Below are positions 47,993 to 56,458 of a DNA stretch of 64,000 nt, one piece after another. Location of the stretch: contig CALRPU020000019.1 in assembly GCA_943370175.1 (NCBI GenBank), positions 41,240 through 105,239 of the forward strand, given 5' to 3'. This DNA comes from Ideonella_A intermedia_A (GTDB lineage Bacteria > Pseudomonadota > Gammaproteobacteria > Burkholderiales > Burkholderiaceae_C). Under the pieces are notes generated by a model. The model saw only the letters and a list, made by a program, of their open reading frames with translations. It did no database searches and was not told the DNA's origin. The translations under genes and the position numbers were made by a program. The first letter of the stretch is position 1. Each line of letters starts with the position of its first letter.

Positions 47993-49273
47993 ATGGCTCG
48001 CCTTGTCGTCGTCGGGGGATCGCTGGGCGGCTTGCTGGCCGCCAACATGCTGCTGCGCGACGGCCACGACGTGCGCCTGATCGAGCGCGTGGCCGGCTCG
48101 CTGGACGGTCGCGGCGCGGGCATCGTCACGCACGGCCCGCTGTTCGACGGCCTGCGCCGCGCCGGCGTCGCGGTGGACGACCGCCTGGGCGTGGCCGTGG
48201 CCTCGCGCCGCGTGCTGGCCGCGGACGGCGGTGTTGAAGCCAGCCTGGACATGCCCCAGGTGTTGACCTCGTGGAGCCGGCTGTATGCGCTGCTGAAGGC
48301 CGCGTTTCCCGCCGACCGCGTGCACGCGGGCCTGACGGTGAGCCATGTGGCCCGGCACGGCGACAGCGTGTGCGTGCACGCCGCGCCGCCCTGGAGCGCG
48401 CCGGTGGACATCCAGGTCAATCACCGTTTTGATGCCGACGGTGTGATCGCCTCCGACGGCATCCGCTCGGCCGTGCGGGCCGAACTGCTGCCGACGGTGC
48501 AGCCGCACTATGCCGGCTACGTCGCCTGGCGCGGCGTGTGCGATGAAGCGGTGTTGTCGCGCCACACGCTCGACACGGCCTTCAACCACTTCGCCTTCGG
48601 CTTGCCCGACGGCGAGCAGTTCATCGGCTACCCGGTGGCCGGTCACGGCAACGCCACCGAGGTCGGCCAGCGGCGCTTCAACTTCGTGTGGTACCGACCG
48701 GCGGCGCAGGCGTGTGCGCTGCAGGACTTGATGACCGACGCCGACGGCGTTCATCACGAGGGTGGCATCCCGCCGCACAAGGTCAGCTGGCGCCACATCG
48801 CCGCCATGCGCGAGGCGGGTCGCCGCCTGCTGGCGCCGCAACTCGCCGAGATCCTCGAAAAGACCGCCCAACCTTTCCTGCAGCCCATCCACGACCTGGT
48901 GTCGCCGCGCATCGCGCACGGGCGGGTCGCGCTGATGGGTGACGCGTCGTTCGTGGCGCGGCCCCACGTGGGCATGGGCGTGACGAAGGCCGCCGAGGAC
49001 GCGATGGCGCTGGTCGACGCGTTGCGCGACGCCGGCGGCGATGTGCCCGCCGCCTGGCAGCGCTACGAACAGGCCCGGCTCGCGCCGGGCACCGCCGCCG
49101 TCGAGCGGGGCCGCATGCTCGGGGCCTACATGCAAGCGCAGGCCCGCCCCGGTGCTGACGGTTCCGCGGGCGGCGGCGCCGCGCACCGCAGCGCCGCGCG
49201 TGTCCTGGCCGACACCGCCATCGACCTCGCGGCCCGCCCCCCCGAGCGCTGGACCGAACCCGCCGCGCTTTAG
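47993..49273 (+). CDS. FAD-dependent monooxygenase (aromatic-ring hydroxylase, dihydroxypyridine-hydroxylase-like)
   Basis: This 426-residue group-A flavoprotein monooxygenase has the N-terminal dinucleotide fold VVVGGSLGGLLAANMLLRDG, the NAD(P)H-related DG motif in GVIASDGIRSAVRAEL, and the second FAD motif GDASFVARPHVGMGVTKAAED. The stretch FAFGLPDGEQFIGYPVAG followed by RRFNFVWYR is reminiscent of 2,6-dihydroxypyridine 3-hydroxylase, as far as I recall that sequence. Such enzymes hydroxylate electron-rich rings using NADH and O2. It is in the same operon as TetR and VOC and opposite a molybdenum hydroxylase, which would install the first ring hydroxyl from water. The substrate is inferred. 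Confidence 0.8.
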   Translation: MARLVVVGGSLGGLLAANMLLRDGHDVRLIERVAGSLDGRGAGIVTHGPLFDGLRRAGVAVDDRLGVAVASRRVLAADGGVEASLDMPQVLTSWSRLYALLKAAFPADRVHAGLTVSHVARHGDSVCVHAAPPWSAPVDIQVNHRFDADGVIASDGIRSAVRAELLPTVQPHYAGYVAWRGVCDEAVLSRHTLDTAFNHFAFGLPDGEQFIGYPVAGHGNATEVGQRRFNFVWYRPAAQACALQDLMTDADGVHHEGGIPPHKVSWRHIAAMREAGRRLLAPQLAEILEKTAQPFLQPIHDLVSPRIAHGRVALMGDASFVARPHVGMGVTKAAEDAMALVDALRDAGGDVPAAWQRYEQARLAPGTAAVERGRMLGAYMQAQARPGADGSAGGGAAHRSAARVLADTAIDLAARPPERWTEPAAL

Positions 49274-49348
49274 AGGCGCGTCGACCCAACCGATTCCACC
49301 CCGACGTCACAGGCCGCAGAGCCTGCCCTCCCACCTTTGGAGACTTTG

Positions 49349-50614
49349 ATGAAGACCACCCCCGTTCTCGATGCCGCCCTGAAGCCGGTCTCCGGCCGCC
49401 GTCGCAGCCTGATCCTCGCCGCTGGCGCCACCGCGGCATCGCCGCTGCTGTTCAACATCGCGCGCGCTCAGGCCGCCACCATCAAGATCGGCTTTCCCAC
49501 GCCGCTGACGGGCGCCTTCTCGGCCGAGGCCCAAGACCAGGTGCGCGCCGCCGAGATCGCCGTCAAGGAATGGAACGACGCCGGTGGCTTCAACGGCCAG
49601 AAGTGCGAACTGCTGGTGCGCGACGACAAGCTCAACCCCGGCGAGGCGGCCACCCGCACGCTGGAGCTGATCGAGAAGGACAAGGTCAACTTCATCGTGG
49701 GCTCGCTGTCCGCGGCCACGCAGCTGTCGATCAACGCGGTGTGCCGCGACCGCAAGGTGCTGTTCAATTCCATCAGCCAGTCCGACGCCATCAACGAGGC
49801 CAAGGACTGGAGCCTGTACACCTTCCACGAGGCCTTGAACCCCCACCTGACCGCCGGTGCGGTGGCCCGCTACGCCTTCCCCAAGTTCGGCAAGAAGGTG
49901 GTCTACCTGACGGCCGACTACGCGTATGGCCACGAGATGGTGCGCGGCTTTCAGCGCGCCGGCGCGCCCATGGGCGTGCAGACGCTGGCCGACATCCGCC
50001 ACCCGCTGGGCGCGGCCGACTACTCGGCCTTCCTGCCGCGCATCCAGGCGCTGAAGCCGGACGTGCTGGTGCTGTGCAACTTCGGGCGGGACCTCGTGAA
50101 CTCGGCCAAGCAGGTCACCGACTTCGGCCTGAAGTCGGGCATGAAGGTGCTGGCCCCGGTGCTGCTGTACACCTCGCGACAGGCGGGCGGGCCCGACGCC
50201 TTCGACGGCATCATCGGCGGCACCTCGTACTACTGGGGCATGGAAGACAAGATCCCCAGCGCCAAGGCCTTCAACGACAAGTTCCGCAAGGCCCATGGCG
50301 GCGCGGTGCCATCCGACTACGGCGCGCTGGGCTATGCCGGCGTGCGCAGCGTGCTGCAGGCCGTCCGGGACGCGAAGTCCACCGAATCGGTGCCGGTCAG
50401 CATCGCGCTGCGCCAGCTGAAGTACGACTTCTACAAGGGGCCGCAGTTCTACCGCAAGTGCGACCACCAGTCGGTGCAGTCGGTGGTCATTGTCGAGAGC
50501 AAGTCCAAGAACATGAAGGACAAGTACGACGTGTTCAACGTGCTGTCCATCGAGGCCGCCGACGAGAAGAACCTGCGCACCTGCGACGAGCTGGGCCACA
50601 AGGTCACCACCTGA
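49349..50614 (+). CDS. ABC transporter substrate-binding protein (HAAT family), second transporter
   Basis: This 421-residue periplasmic binding protein has a twin-arginine-type signal (SGRRRSLILAAGATAASPLL, cleavage near ARAQA) and then TIKIGFPTPLTGAFSAEAQD. GGAG lies 6 nt before ATG 49349; the TTG at 49337 is in the same frame and rejected. A Tat-like rather than Sec signal suggests folding before export. Differences from the first binding protein (391 aa at 5688) are large, so the two transporters serve different ligands. It follows the FAD monooxygenase by about 75 nt and should import the substrate of that pathway. Confidence 0.87.
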   Translation: MKTTPVLDAALKPVSGRRRSLILAAGATAASPLLFNIARAQAATIKIGFPTPLTGAFSAEAQDQVRAAEIAVKEWNDAGGFNGQKCELLVRDDKLNPGEAATRTLELIEKDKVNFIVGSLSAATQLSINAVCRDRKVLFNSISQSDAINEAKDWSLYTFHEALNPHLTAGAVARYAFPKFGKKVVYLTADYAYGHEMVRGFQRAGAPMGVQTLADIRHPLGAADYSAFLPRIQALKPDVLVLCNFGRDLVNSAKQVTDFGLKSGMKVLAPVLLYTSRQAGGPDAFDGIIGGTSYYWGMEDKIPSAKAFNDKFRKAHGGAVPSDYGALGYAGVRSVLQAVRDAKSTESVPVSIALRQLKYDFYKGPQFYRKCDHQSVQSVVIVESKSKNMKDKYDVFNVLSIEAADEKNLRTCDELGHKVTT

Positions 50615-50621
50615 GCCACCC

Positions 50622-50644
50622 GGCCCGCCCACCGGCGGGCCTTT
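50622..50644 (+). terminator. Hairpin between binding-protein and permease genes (possible attenuator)
   Basis: GGCCCGCC (50622-50629), loop CACC and GGCGGGCC (50634-50641) form an 8-bp stem followed by TTT. It starts 7 nt after the binding-protein stop. Hairpins at this point are common in binding-protein transporters and raise the level of binding protein relative to the membrane genes, by partial termination or mRNA protection. Confidence 0.55.
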
Positions 50645-50693
50645 GCCGACCGGCCCCCCGCGGGCCGGGCCCCTACGCCAACCGTCAGGACCC

Positions 50694-51578
50694 ATGGCTG
50701 AACTGACTCCATCGCTGTTCGCGGTGCAACTGCTCACGGGCATTGCGCTGGGCGCCGTCTACGCCTTGCTTGCGCTGGGCTTGTCGCTGATTTTCGGCAT
50801 GCTCACCGTGGTCAATTTCGCCCACGGCGCCTTCTTCATGGTGGGCGCCTTCCTGGGCGTCTACTTTCTCGGCCTGACCGGCAACTTCTGGTTCAGCCTG
50901 GTGTTGACGCCGCTGGTGGTGGGCGCCTTCGGGCTGGTGGCCGAACGCTTTCTGGTGCGGCCGCTGTACGGTCGCGGCATCGACTACCCGCTGCTGCTGA
51001 CCTTCGGCCTCAGCTACGTGATGGTCGAGGCGATGCGCGTGATGTTCGGCATCGAGGGGCTGCCCTCGTCCACGCCGGCCGAGTTGCGCGGTGCGGTCGA
51101 TCTGGGCTTCGGCTTCTTCCCCAAGTACCGGCTGTTCCTGATCCTGGCCACCGCGGTGGTGGTGCTGGCGCTGTGGCTGTTCATCGAGAAGACCCGCTAC
51201 GGCCTGATCATCCGCGCCGGCTCGCGCGACGCCGAGATCGTGCGCGTGCTGGGCATCGACGTGTCGCGCGTGTGGCTGCTGGTGTTCGGCATCGGCTGCG
51301 CCATCGCCGGGCTGTCGGGCGTGCTGGCCGCGCCCACGCGGGCGGTCAACCCGGAAATGGGCATCTCGGTGCTGGCCGAGTCCTTCGTGGTCACCGTGGT
51401 GGGCGGCATGGGCTCGCTGCCCGGCGCCGTGGTGGCCGGCCTGTTGGTGGGCGTGGTGTTCTCGATGACCTCGCTGTTCGCCCCCGACCTGGCCGAGCTG
51501 TCGATCTTCGTGCTGATGGCCGTGGTGCTGCTGGTGCGCCCGCAGGGCTTCTTCGGCAAGGCCGGCCTGATGAGCTGA
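50694..51578 (+). CDS. Branched-chain-type ABC transporter permease LivH-like, second transporter
   Basis: This 294-residue LivH-family permease has the signature ALGLSLIFGMLTVVNFAHGAFFMVGAF over its first two helices and GGMGSLPGAVVAGLLVGVVFS near the end, with about eight membrane segments. ATG 50694 (MAELTPSLFAVQLLTGIALG) is the family-like start; the frame upstream to 50643 is not conserved. It ends 8 nt before the LivM-like gene. It pairs with that protein as the channel of the second transporter. Confidence 0.9.
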   Translation: MAELTPSLFAVQLLTGIALGAVYALLALGLSLIFGMLTVVNFAHGAFFMVGAFLGVYFLGLTGNFWFSLVLTPLVVGAFGLVAERFLVRPLYGRGIDYPLLLTFGLSYVMVEAMRVMFGIEGLPSSTPAELRGAVDLGFGFFPKYRLFLILATAVVVLALWLFIEKTRYGLIIRAGSRDAEIVRVLGIDVSRVWLLVFGIGCAIAGLSGVLAAPTRAVNPEMGISVLAESFVVTVVGGMGSLPGAVVAGLLVGVVFSMTSLFAPDLAELSIFVLMAVVLLVRPQGFFGKAGLMS

Positions 51579-51586
51579 GGAAGCAC

Positions 51587-52579
51587 ATGAACGCCTTGAT
51601 CGACCTCATCACCCGGCACCGCGTGGCGGCGGTGCTGCTGTTCTTGCTGGTGTTTCCGATCCTGATGCCCTACGAGGCCTTGGCGATCAACATCCTCATC
51701 TTCGGCCTCTATGCCGTGGGCTTCAACCTGCTGTTTGGCTACACCGGCCTGCTCAGCTTCGGCCACGCGGCTTTCCTGGGCACGGGCAGCTACCTGTGCG
51801 GCATCGGCATCGTGCATTTCGGCTTGCCGTGGTGGGCGGCCATCGCCCTGGGCGTGGCGGCGTCCTTGCTGGTGGGCGTCGTCATGGGCTACCTGGCCAT
51901 CCGCACGCGGGGCATCTATTTCTCGATGGTGACGCTGGCGCTGGCCCAGATCGTCTACTACGCCTTCTACAAGGCCGAGCGCTGGACCGGCGGCGAGAAC
52001 GGCCTGCGCGGCGTGCGGGTGGAGAAGATCGGGGCCTTCGGCATCGAACTCGACTTCCTGAACCCGCTGACCAAGTACTACGTGATCTTCGTGTTCGTCG
52101 CGGCGGCGCTGTGGTTCATCTCGCGGGTGCTGGCCTCGCCTTTCGGTGCCGTGATCGAATCGATCCGCGAAAACGAGAAGCGCACCGCCGCCTGCGGCTA
52201 CGACGTGGCGCGGGCCAAGCTGCTGGTGTTCACCTTGTCGGCCGGCGTGTGCGGCCTGGCCGGGGCGCTGCGCGCGCTGCACTTGTCCATCGTGCCCATT
52301 GATTCGCTGCACTACCTGCAGTCCGGCCAGGCGGTGATGATGTGCCTGCTGGGCGGCATGGGCACCTTCTTCGGGCCCTTCGTTGGCGCTGCTGTTTTCC
52401 TGTATTTGGAGGACGTGGTGACCACGATGACCCGCCACTGGATGGCGGTGGTCGGCGCGCTGTTCATGGTCTTCGTGCTGTTCTTCCCGCGGGGCATCTG
52501 GGGCAGCCTGCTGCACTGGCTGGGCCGCCGCCGCGCCGCGGGCGGCAAGACCGCCGCCGCGAAGGAGGCCACGGCATGA
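51587..52579 (+). CDS. Branched-chain-type ABC transporter permease LivM-like, second transporter
   Basis: This 330-residue LivM-family permease shows LLFGYTGLLSFGHAAFLGTGSYL, the conserved TGLxSFGHAAFxGxGxY pattern, and CLLGGMGTFFGPFVGAAVFLYLED near the end. About nine membrane helices are predicted by eye. GAGGAAG lies 5-6 nt before ATG 51587. Its TGA overlaps the ATG of the LivG-like gene (ATGA), so translation is coupled. The basic tail (GRRRAAGGKTAAAKEATA) is cytoplasmic. Confidence 0.9.
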   Translation: MNALIDLITRHRVAAVLLFLLVFPILMPYEALAINILIFGLYAVGFNLLFGYTGLLSFGHAAFLGTGSYLCGIGIVHFGLPWWAAIALGVAASLLVGVVMGYLAIRTRGIYFSMVTLALAQIVYYAFYKAERWTGGENGLRGVRVEKIGAFGIELDFLNPLTKYYVIFVFVAAALWFISRVLASPFGAVIESIRENEKRTAACGYDVARAKLLVFTLSAGVCGLAGALRALHLSIVPIDSLHYLQSGQAVMMCLLGGMGTFFGPFVGAAVFLYLEDVVTTMTRHWMAVVGALFMVFVLFFPRGIWGSLLHWLGRRRAAGGKTAAAKEATA

Positions 52580-53328
52580 GCCAACCCACCGGTCCCATTC
52601 TGGAGGCCGTCGGCGTGAGCCGCCGCTTCGGCAAGTTCGTCGCGCTGAACCAGGTCAGCGTGGCTTTCCAGCGCAACAAGCTCACCGCGATCATCGGGCC
52701 CAATGGCGCGGGCAAAAGCACCTTCTTCAATGTGGTGAGCGGCGCCTTTCCGCCCAGCGAAGGCAGCATCCGCTTCGAAGGCCGCGACATCACCGGCCTG
52801 GCCCCGCACGCTTTCGCGCGCATCGGCATTGCCAAGAGCTTCCAGATCACCAACGTCTTCAAGCAGCTCAGCGCGCACGAGAACGTGCGGGTGGCCGCGC
52901 AGATGCGCCGCACGCGCTTCGAGCTGTTCAAGCCGCGCAGCGCCTACACCGAACTGTCCGACAAGGCCGAGCACCTGCTGGACCGCGTGGGCCTGGGCGC
53001 GCTGCGCCACAAGCCGGCCAGCGACCTGGCCCACGGCCAGCAACGCGCGCTGGAGGTGGCCATGGCGCTGGCCAGCGACCCCACGCTGCTGCTGATGGAC
53101 GAGCCCACCGCCGGCATGTCGCCCGAGGAAACCGGCGTGATGATGAAGCTCATCGAACGCCTGGCGGCCGAGCGCACGGTGATCCTGGTGGAGCACAAGA
53201 TGAAGCTGGTGATGGGCCTGTGCGAGCGCCTCATCGTGCTGCACCACGGCGAGTTCCTGGCCGAAGGCACGCCCGACGAGATCCGCAGCAACGCCGAGGT
53301 CAAGCGCGTCTACCTGGGACAGAACTGA
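52576..53328 (+). CDS. ABC transporter ATP-binding protein LivG-like, second transporter
   Basis: This 250-residue ATPase has Walker A GPNGAGKSTFFN, signature variant LAHGQQRALEVAMALA, Walker B LLLMDEPTAGMSPEE and switch histidine in LVEHKMKLVM, the typical LivG set. ATG 52576 overlaps the LivM-like stop. The sequence differs clearly from the LivG-like protein at 8847, as it lacks that protein's Ala/Pro-rich N-terminal extension. Confidence 0.9.
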   Translation: MSQPTGPILEAVGVSRRFGKFVALNQVSVAFQRNKLTAIIGPNGAGKSTFFNVVSGAFPPSEGSIRFEGRDITGLAPHAFARIGIAKSFQITNVFKQLSAHENVRVAAQMRRTRFELFKPRSAYTELSDKAEHLLDRVGLGALRHKPASDLAHGQQRALEVAMALASDPTLLLMDEPTAGMSPEETGVMMKLIERLAAERTVILVEHKMKLVMGLCERLIVLHHGEFLAEGTPDEIRSNAEVKRVYLGQN

Positions 53329-53330
53329 AC

Positions 53331-54035
53331 ATGCTGAAGGTCGACAAACTCAACGCCTGGTACGACCGCAGCCACGTCGTGCAGGACATCAGCTTCCACG
53401 TGAACCCGGGGGAGATCGTCACACTGATGGGCCGCAATGGCGCCGGCAAGACCACCACGCTTCGCAGCATCATGGGCCTGGTGGCCAAGCGGCGCGGGCA
53501 GGTGCAGTTCAATGGCCACGAACTGCTGGCCGAGCCCACGCACACGCGCTTTCACCTGGGCCTGGCCTATGTGCCCGAAGAGCGGCGCATCGTGCCCGGC
53601 CTAACCGTGCGCGAGAACCTGCAGCTCGGCTTGATCGCCGGGGCCGGGCGGTCGTCGATGAACCAGATGGTCGACGAGATCGCCGAGACCTTCCCGCGCC
53701 TGAAGGAGCGGCTGGACCAGGACGGCACGTCGATGTCCGGTGGCGAGCAGCAGATGCTGGCCATCGCCCGGGCGATGATGGCGCGGCCGAAGATGATCCT
53801 GCTGGACGAGCCGTCCGAGGGCATCATGCCGGTGCTGGTGGACGAGATGTTCGAATTGTTCGCCCGCATGAAGGCCAAGGGCACCACTATCCTGCTGGTG
53901 GAGCAGAACGTGGAGCGGGCGCTGAAGGTCAGCGACCGCGCCTACATCCTGGACCAAGGCCAGGTGGTGCACGAAGGCACCGGCGCCGCCTTGCTGGCGG
54001 ACGCCGAGATCCAGGAACGCTACTGCGCGGTTTAG
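53331..54035 (+). CDS. ABC transporter ATP-binding protein LivF-like, second transporter
   Basis: This 234-residue ATPase has Walker A GRNGAGKTTTLRS, signature SMSGGEQQMLAIARAMM, Walker B MILLDEPSEGIMP and the switch region LLVEQNVERALK with the glutamine common in LivF. ATG 53331 lies 2 nt after the LivG-like stop. It is the last gene of the TetR-VOC-monooxygenase-transporter operon. No clear terminator was seen in 54036-54104 before the convergent Hsp20 gene. Confidence 0.9.
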   Translation: MLKVDKLNAWYDRSHVVQDISFHVNPGEIVTLMGRNGAGKTTTLRSIMGLVAKRRGQVQFNGHELLAEPTHTRFHLGLAYVPEERRIVPGLTVRENLQLGLIAGAGRSSMNQMVDEIAETFPRLKERLDQDGTSMSGGEQQMLAIARAMMARPKMILLDEPSEGIMPVLVDEMFELFARMKAKGTTILLVEQNVERALKVSDRAYILDQGQVVHEGTGAALLADAEIQERYCAV

Positions 54036-54104
54036 CGCCTGGTGCCGGTGCGCGGCGCCGTGCCGCGCAGCGTGCCGAGCGCGGTCGCCGACGGCCGCAA
54101 CCGC

Positions 54105-54554
54105 TCAGCCCACGTTGACCGCGACCTTGCGCGGCTGCGCGTGCGCCTGCTTCGGAATGCGCAGGGTCAGCACGCCGTGGGCCAGGTTGGCGTCGATGCG
54201 CCCGCTGTCCAGTTCGCGGCTGAGCGTGAAGCGGCGGCGGTAACGGGGCACGCGCACTTCGGCGTACAGCGCCTCCAGCCCGTTCGGCGTGGGCAGGCGC
54301 ACCTCGCCTTCGATCAGCAGCGCATCGCCCTCGACCTGGATGTTCAGCAGCTCCTTGGGCACGCCGGGCAGGTCGGCCAGCAAGGTGATGCCGGTGGCGT
54401 CCTCGAAGACGTCGATGGCGGGCGTCACCGCGCGCTGGTCGGCCTTGCTGGTGACGCTGCCGGCCGCGTGGCCGGCGGCGCCGCGGGCGCCTTGCGGGGT
54501 GGCCTGGGTGGCTTGGGTGGTGTCGGTGCGGGTGGTCAGTTCGGTGGTGGTCAT
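54105..54554 (-). CDS. Hsp20/alpha-crystallin family small heat-shock protein (second of pair)
   Basis: This 149-residue small heat-shock chaperone holds unfolding proteins as oligomers. A disordered Thr/Ala-rich N-terminal part (about 1-45) precedes the alpha-crystallin domain (ITLLADLPGVPKELLNIQVE, ALLIEGEVRL, RRFTLSRELDSGRIDANLAHGVLTLRIPK with the A-x-x-x-x-G-V-L signature). The C-terminal V-A-V could serve as the I/V-x-I/V anchor. ATG 54554 is preceded by AGGAAA. It lies 52 nt after its paralogue and is probably co-transcribed with it. Confidence 0.9.
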   Translation of the reverse strand: MTTTELTTRTDTTQATQATPQGARGAAGHAAGSVTSKADQRAVTPAIDVFEDATGITLLADLPGVPKELLNIQVEGDALLIEGEVRLPTPNGLEALYAEVRVPRYRRRFTLSRELDSGRIDANLAHGVLTLRIPKQAHAQPRKVAVNVG

Positions 54555-54606
54555 GTGGGTTTCCTGTTCGCGGGTGGGGGTCGCTGGGCGGTGCGGGCGG
54601 GGGCGC

Positions 54607-55053
54607 TCACTGCACCGCAATGCGCTTGGGCTGCGCCGCTTCGCGGCGGGCGATGCTCACCGTCAGCACGCCGTCGCGGTAGCTGGCGTTGACGTGCGCG
54701 GCGTCCACGTCGTCGGGCAGGGTCACCGCGCGGCTGAAGCGGCCCGCGCTGCGTTCGTTGGCGTAGACCTGGGCCTTGGCCTCGCGGCCGGGCAGGGACG
54801 AGGCGCGCTCGCCGCTGAGGTGCAGCACGCCGCGGTCGACGGTCACGTCGATCTTGCTGGCGTCCAGGCCGGGCGCGAAGGCCACGATCTCCAGGCTGTT
54901 GGGCGTGCGCCCGATGTTGATGGTGGGCAGCGTGCCCGGCGCCACCGCGCGGATGGCGCTGGTGTTGGCGGCGAACACGTCGTCCAGTTCGCGGCGCATG
55001 CGCTCGAAGGCGTTGAACAGGCTGTGCGGGTGGTTCAGCAGGGACTCGTACAT
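54607..55053 (-). CDS. Hsp20/alpha-crystallin family small heat-shock protein (first of pair)
   Basis: This 148-residue small heat-shock protein has an N-terminal helix region (SLFNAFERMRRELDDVFA), the alpha-crystallin domain (LEIVAFAPGLDASKIDVTVD, GVLHLSGE, FSRAVTLPDDVDAAHVNASYRDGVLTVSIAR) and a C-terminal I-A-V anchor. A perfect AAGGAGGT lies before ATG 55053, which fixes the start. The two tandem Hsp20 proteins differ mainly in their N-termini, as in the class-A/class-B pairs of rhizobia and pseudomonads that co-assemble. Regulation is probably by heat; see the upstream element at 55054-55153. Confidence 0.92.
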   Translation of the reverse strand: MYESLLNHPHSLFNAFERMRRELDDVFAANTSAIRAVAPGTLPTINIGRTPNSLEIVAFAPGLDASKIDVTVDRGVLHLSGERASSLPGREAKAQVYANERSAGRFSRAVTLPDDVDAAHVNASYRDGVLTVSIARREAAQPKRIAVQ

Positions 55054-55153
55054 GGCAGGACCTCCTTGAGTGGCAGGGGAGTCGGTCGTCGGGGGCAGGG
55101 CGTGGTGCCCTGCGGCATGACTCCGAGGTAGGTCCGCCGCGCGCGGTTTCAAG
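55054..55153 (-). promoter_or_regulatory. Hsp20 upstream region: sigma-32-like -35 and Shine-Dalgarno-sequestering complement
   Basis: On the minus strand CTTGAAA (55153-55147) matches the sigma-32 -35 consensus, with CCTACC 14 nt later (55132-55127) as a weak -10. Separately, GGC-GGACCT-A-CCT (55138-55126) can pair with AGG-AGGTCC-T-GCC (55066-55054), which covers the Shine-Dalgarno sequence, with one bulge on each side. Between them GGAGTC/GACTCC and GCAGGGC/GCCCTGC can form inner stems. If the sigma-32-like promoter is used, the outer pairing strand would not be transcribed, so these two readings compete. Confidence 0.5.
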
Positions 55154-55189
55154 ACCGCGAAGACCGCGCGCCAGGCCGTGCGGCCGCGT

Positions 55190-56197
55190 TCAGTACAGGA
55201 AGATCGGGTTGATGATCGCCTGCACCGCGCCCGTCACCCGGGACGGGCCCAGCGTGAACAGGCCCTCCGACACCCCGTCCTTGACGATCTCCTCGGCGTT
55301 CACGTTCTCCAGGATGTAGATGCCGTGCTGGGCCAGCAGAATCTGGTGCACATGGAAGATCTGCTTGGGGTTTTCAAAAGGCAGCACCTCCAGGCCCCAG
55401 GTGTCGGCGCCCACCGCGGCCACGTTCAGCGAAGCCAGGTAGCGCGCGCCGTCCACGCCCAGACCCGGCTCCACCGAGCCGTAGCGCGCGTCGTCCTTGC
55501 CGATCAGCTTGGTCCAGCCGGTGTAGAAGATCACCACGTCGCCCGCGTTGATGGACGCGATGCCCTGGCGCTTCATGGCGGCCTCGATCTCGCGGCGGTT
55601 GAAGGCAGTGCCCTCGGGCACCGGGTCCTTGCCGGTCAGGCCGACCATGTCCAGCACGACGCCGCGGGTGGCAATGGCCGGCACCTTCTCGATGCCCAGC
55701 TTCTTCAGGCCGCCGGCGCTGACGAAGTCTCGGCCTTTGTTGCAGTTGTAGTAGGTGCCATCAACGCCGATGTGGCCCAGGCCATCGAGCTGCGAGCCAA
55801 TGCCCACCCAGCCCATGATGATGTCGTCGTTGTAGTTGGTCTTGGTCTCGCCCAGCGAGCCGCCGTATTCCTGCCCGGGTTGCAGCACCGTGAGCGAGAA
55901 ACTGCGCGGCGCGAAGGCCGGCGTCTTGCTGTTGGTCTCGATGCCCATGCGCACGGCCTTGCCGCGCTTGACCAGCTTGGTGGCGGCCAGCACCTTGTCG
56001 GCGGTGATGTGGTTGGCCGCGCCGGCCTGGTCGTCGGGCCCCCACTTGGACTTGGCACAAGCGTCGACGACCTGGGCCTGTGCGGTGCCGGCCATCAGCG
56101 CGGCGCAGGCCAGGCCCAGCAGGGCGGGGCGCCGTGAGCCGCGTGGGCGGTGTGGCGGGTGCGGCGGGTTCGGCAAAGGGGTGGCGTGAATCCTCAT
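55190..56197 (-). CDS. Exported cyclase-family protein (kynurenine-formamidase-like fold)
   Basis: This 335-residue protein of the cyclase/KynB superfamily carries an N-terminal export signal (ALLGLACAALMAGTAQAQ). The family metal-binding motif appears as IGSQLDGLGHIGVDGTYYN, corresponding to the H-x-G-T-H-x-D-x-P-x-H core with the first histidine replaced by S-Q and D and H kept; GDVVIFYTGW is the conserved strand. Such proteins include metal-dependent amidohydrolases and isatin hydrolases. GGAG sits 7 nt before ATG 56197. It is transcribed toward the Hsp20 genes. An export signal is uncommon for the family and the substrate is unknown. Confidence 0.78.
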   Translation of the reverse strand: MRIHATPLPNPPHPPHRPRGSRRPALLGLACAALMAGTAQAQVVDACAKSKWGPDDQAGAANHITADKVLAATKLVKRGKAVRMGIETNSKTPAFAPRSFSLTVLQPGQEYGGSLGETKTNYNDDIIMGWVGIGSQLDGLGHIGVDGTYYNCNKGRDFVSAGGLKKLGIEKVPAIATRGVVLDMVGLTGKDPVPEGTAFNRREIEAAMKRQGIASINAGDVVIFYTGWTKLIGKDDARYGSVEPGLGVDGARYLASLNVAAVGADTWGLEVLPFENPKQIFHVHQILLAQHGIYILENVNAEEIVKDGVSEGLFTLGPSRVTGAVQAIINPIFLY

Positions 56198-56458
56198 CGG
56201 TGGTCTCCTGAGTGTTGTGGTGGGGCGCGCCGGGCGTGCACCGCGGTCGTTTCGCGGCGCGGTCCATGCTGTCGGGCCCTGGGCAGTGCGTCAATCCTGG
56301 GATGCCAGCCTCGTCGCGGGTGGCTACAGTTGGCGCCGGTCGTGTCGACATCGAAGCACGCCCTTGCACCCGGGTGCAGCGCCGGTGCCCACGACCGTGC
56401 CCGCGACGCTCTCAACGTCAGTCCCCCTGTCCGCCCCAACGTCCTTGTGACCCACGCC

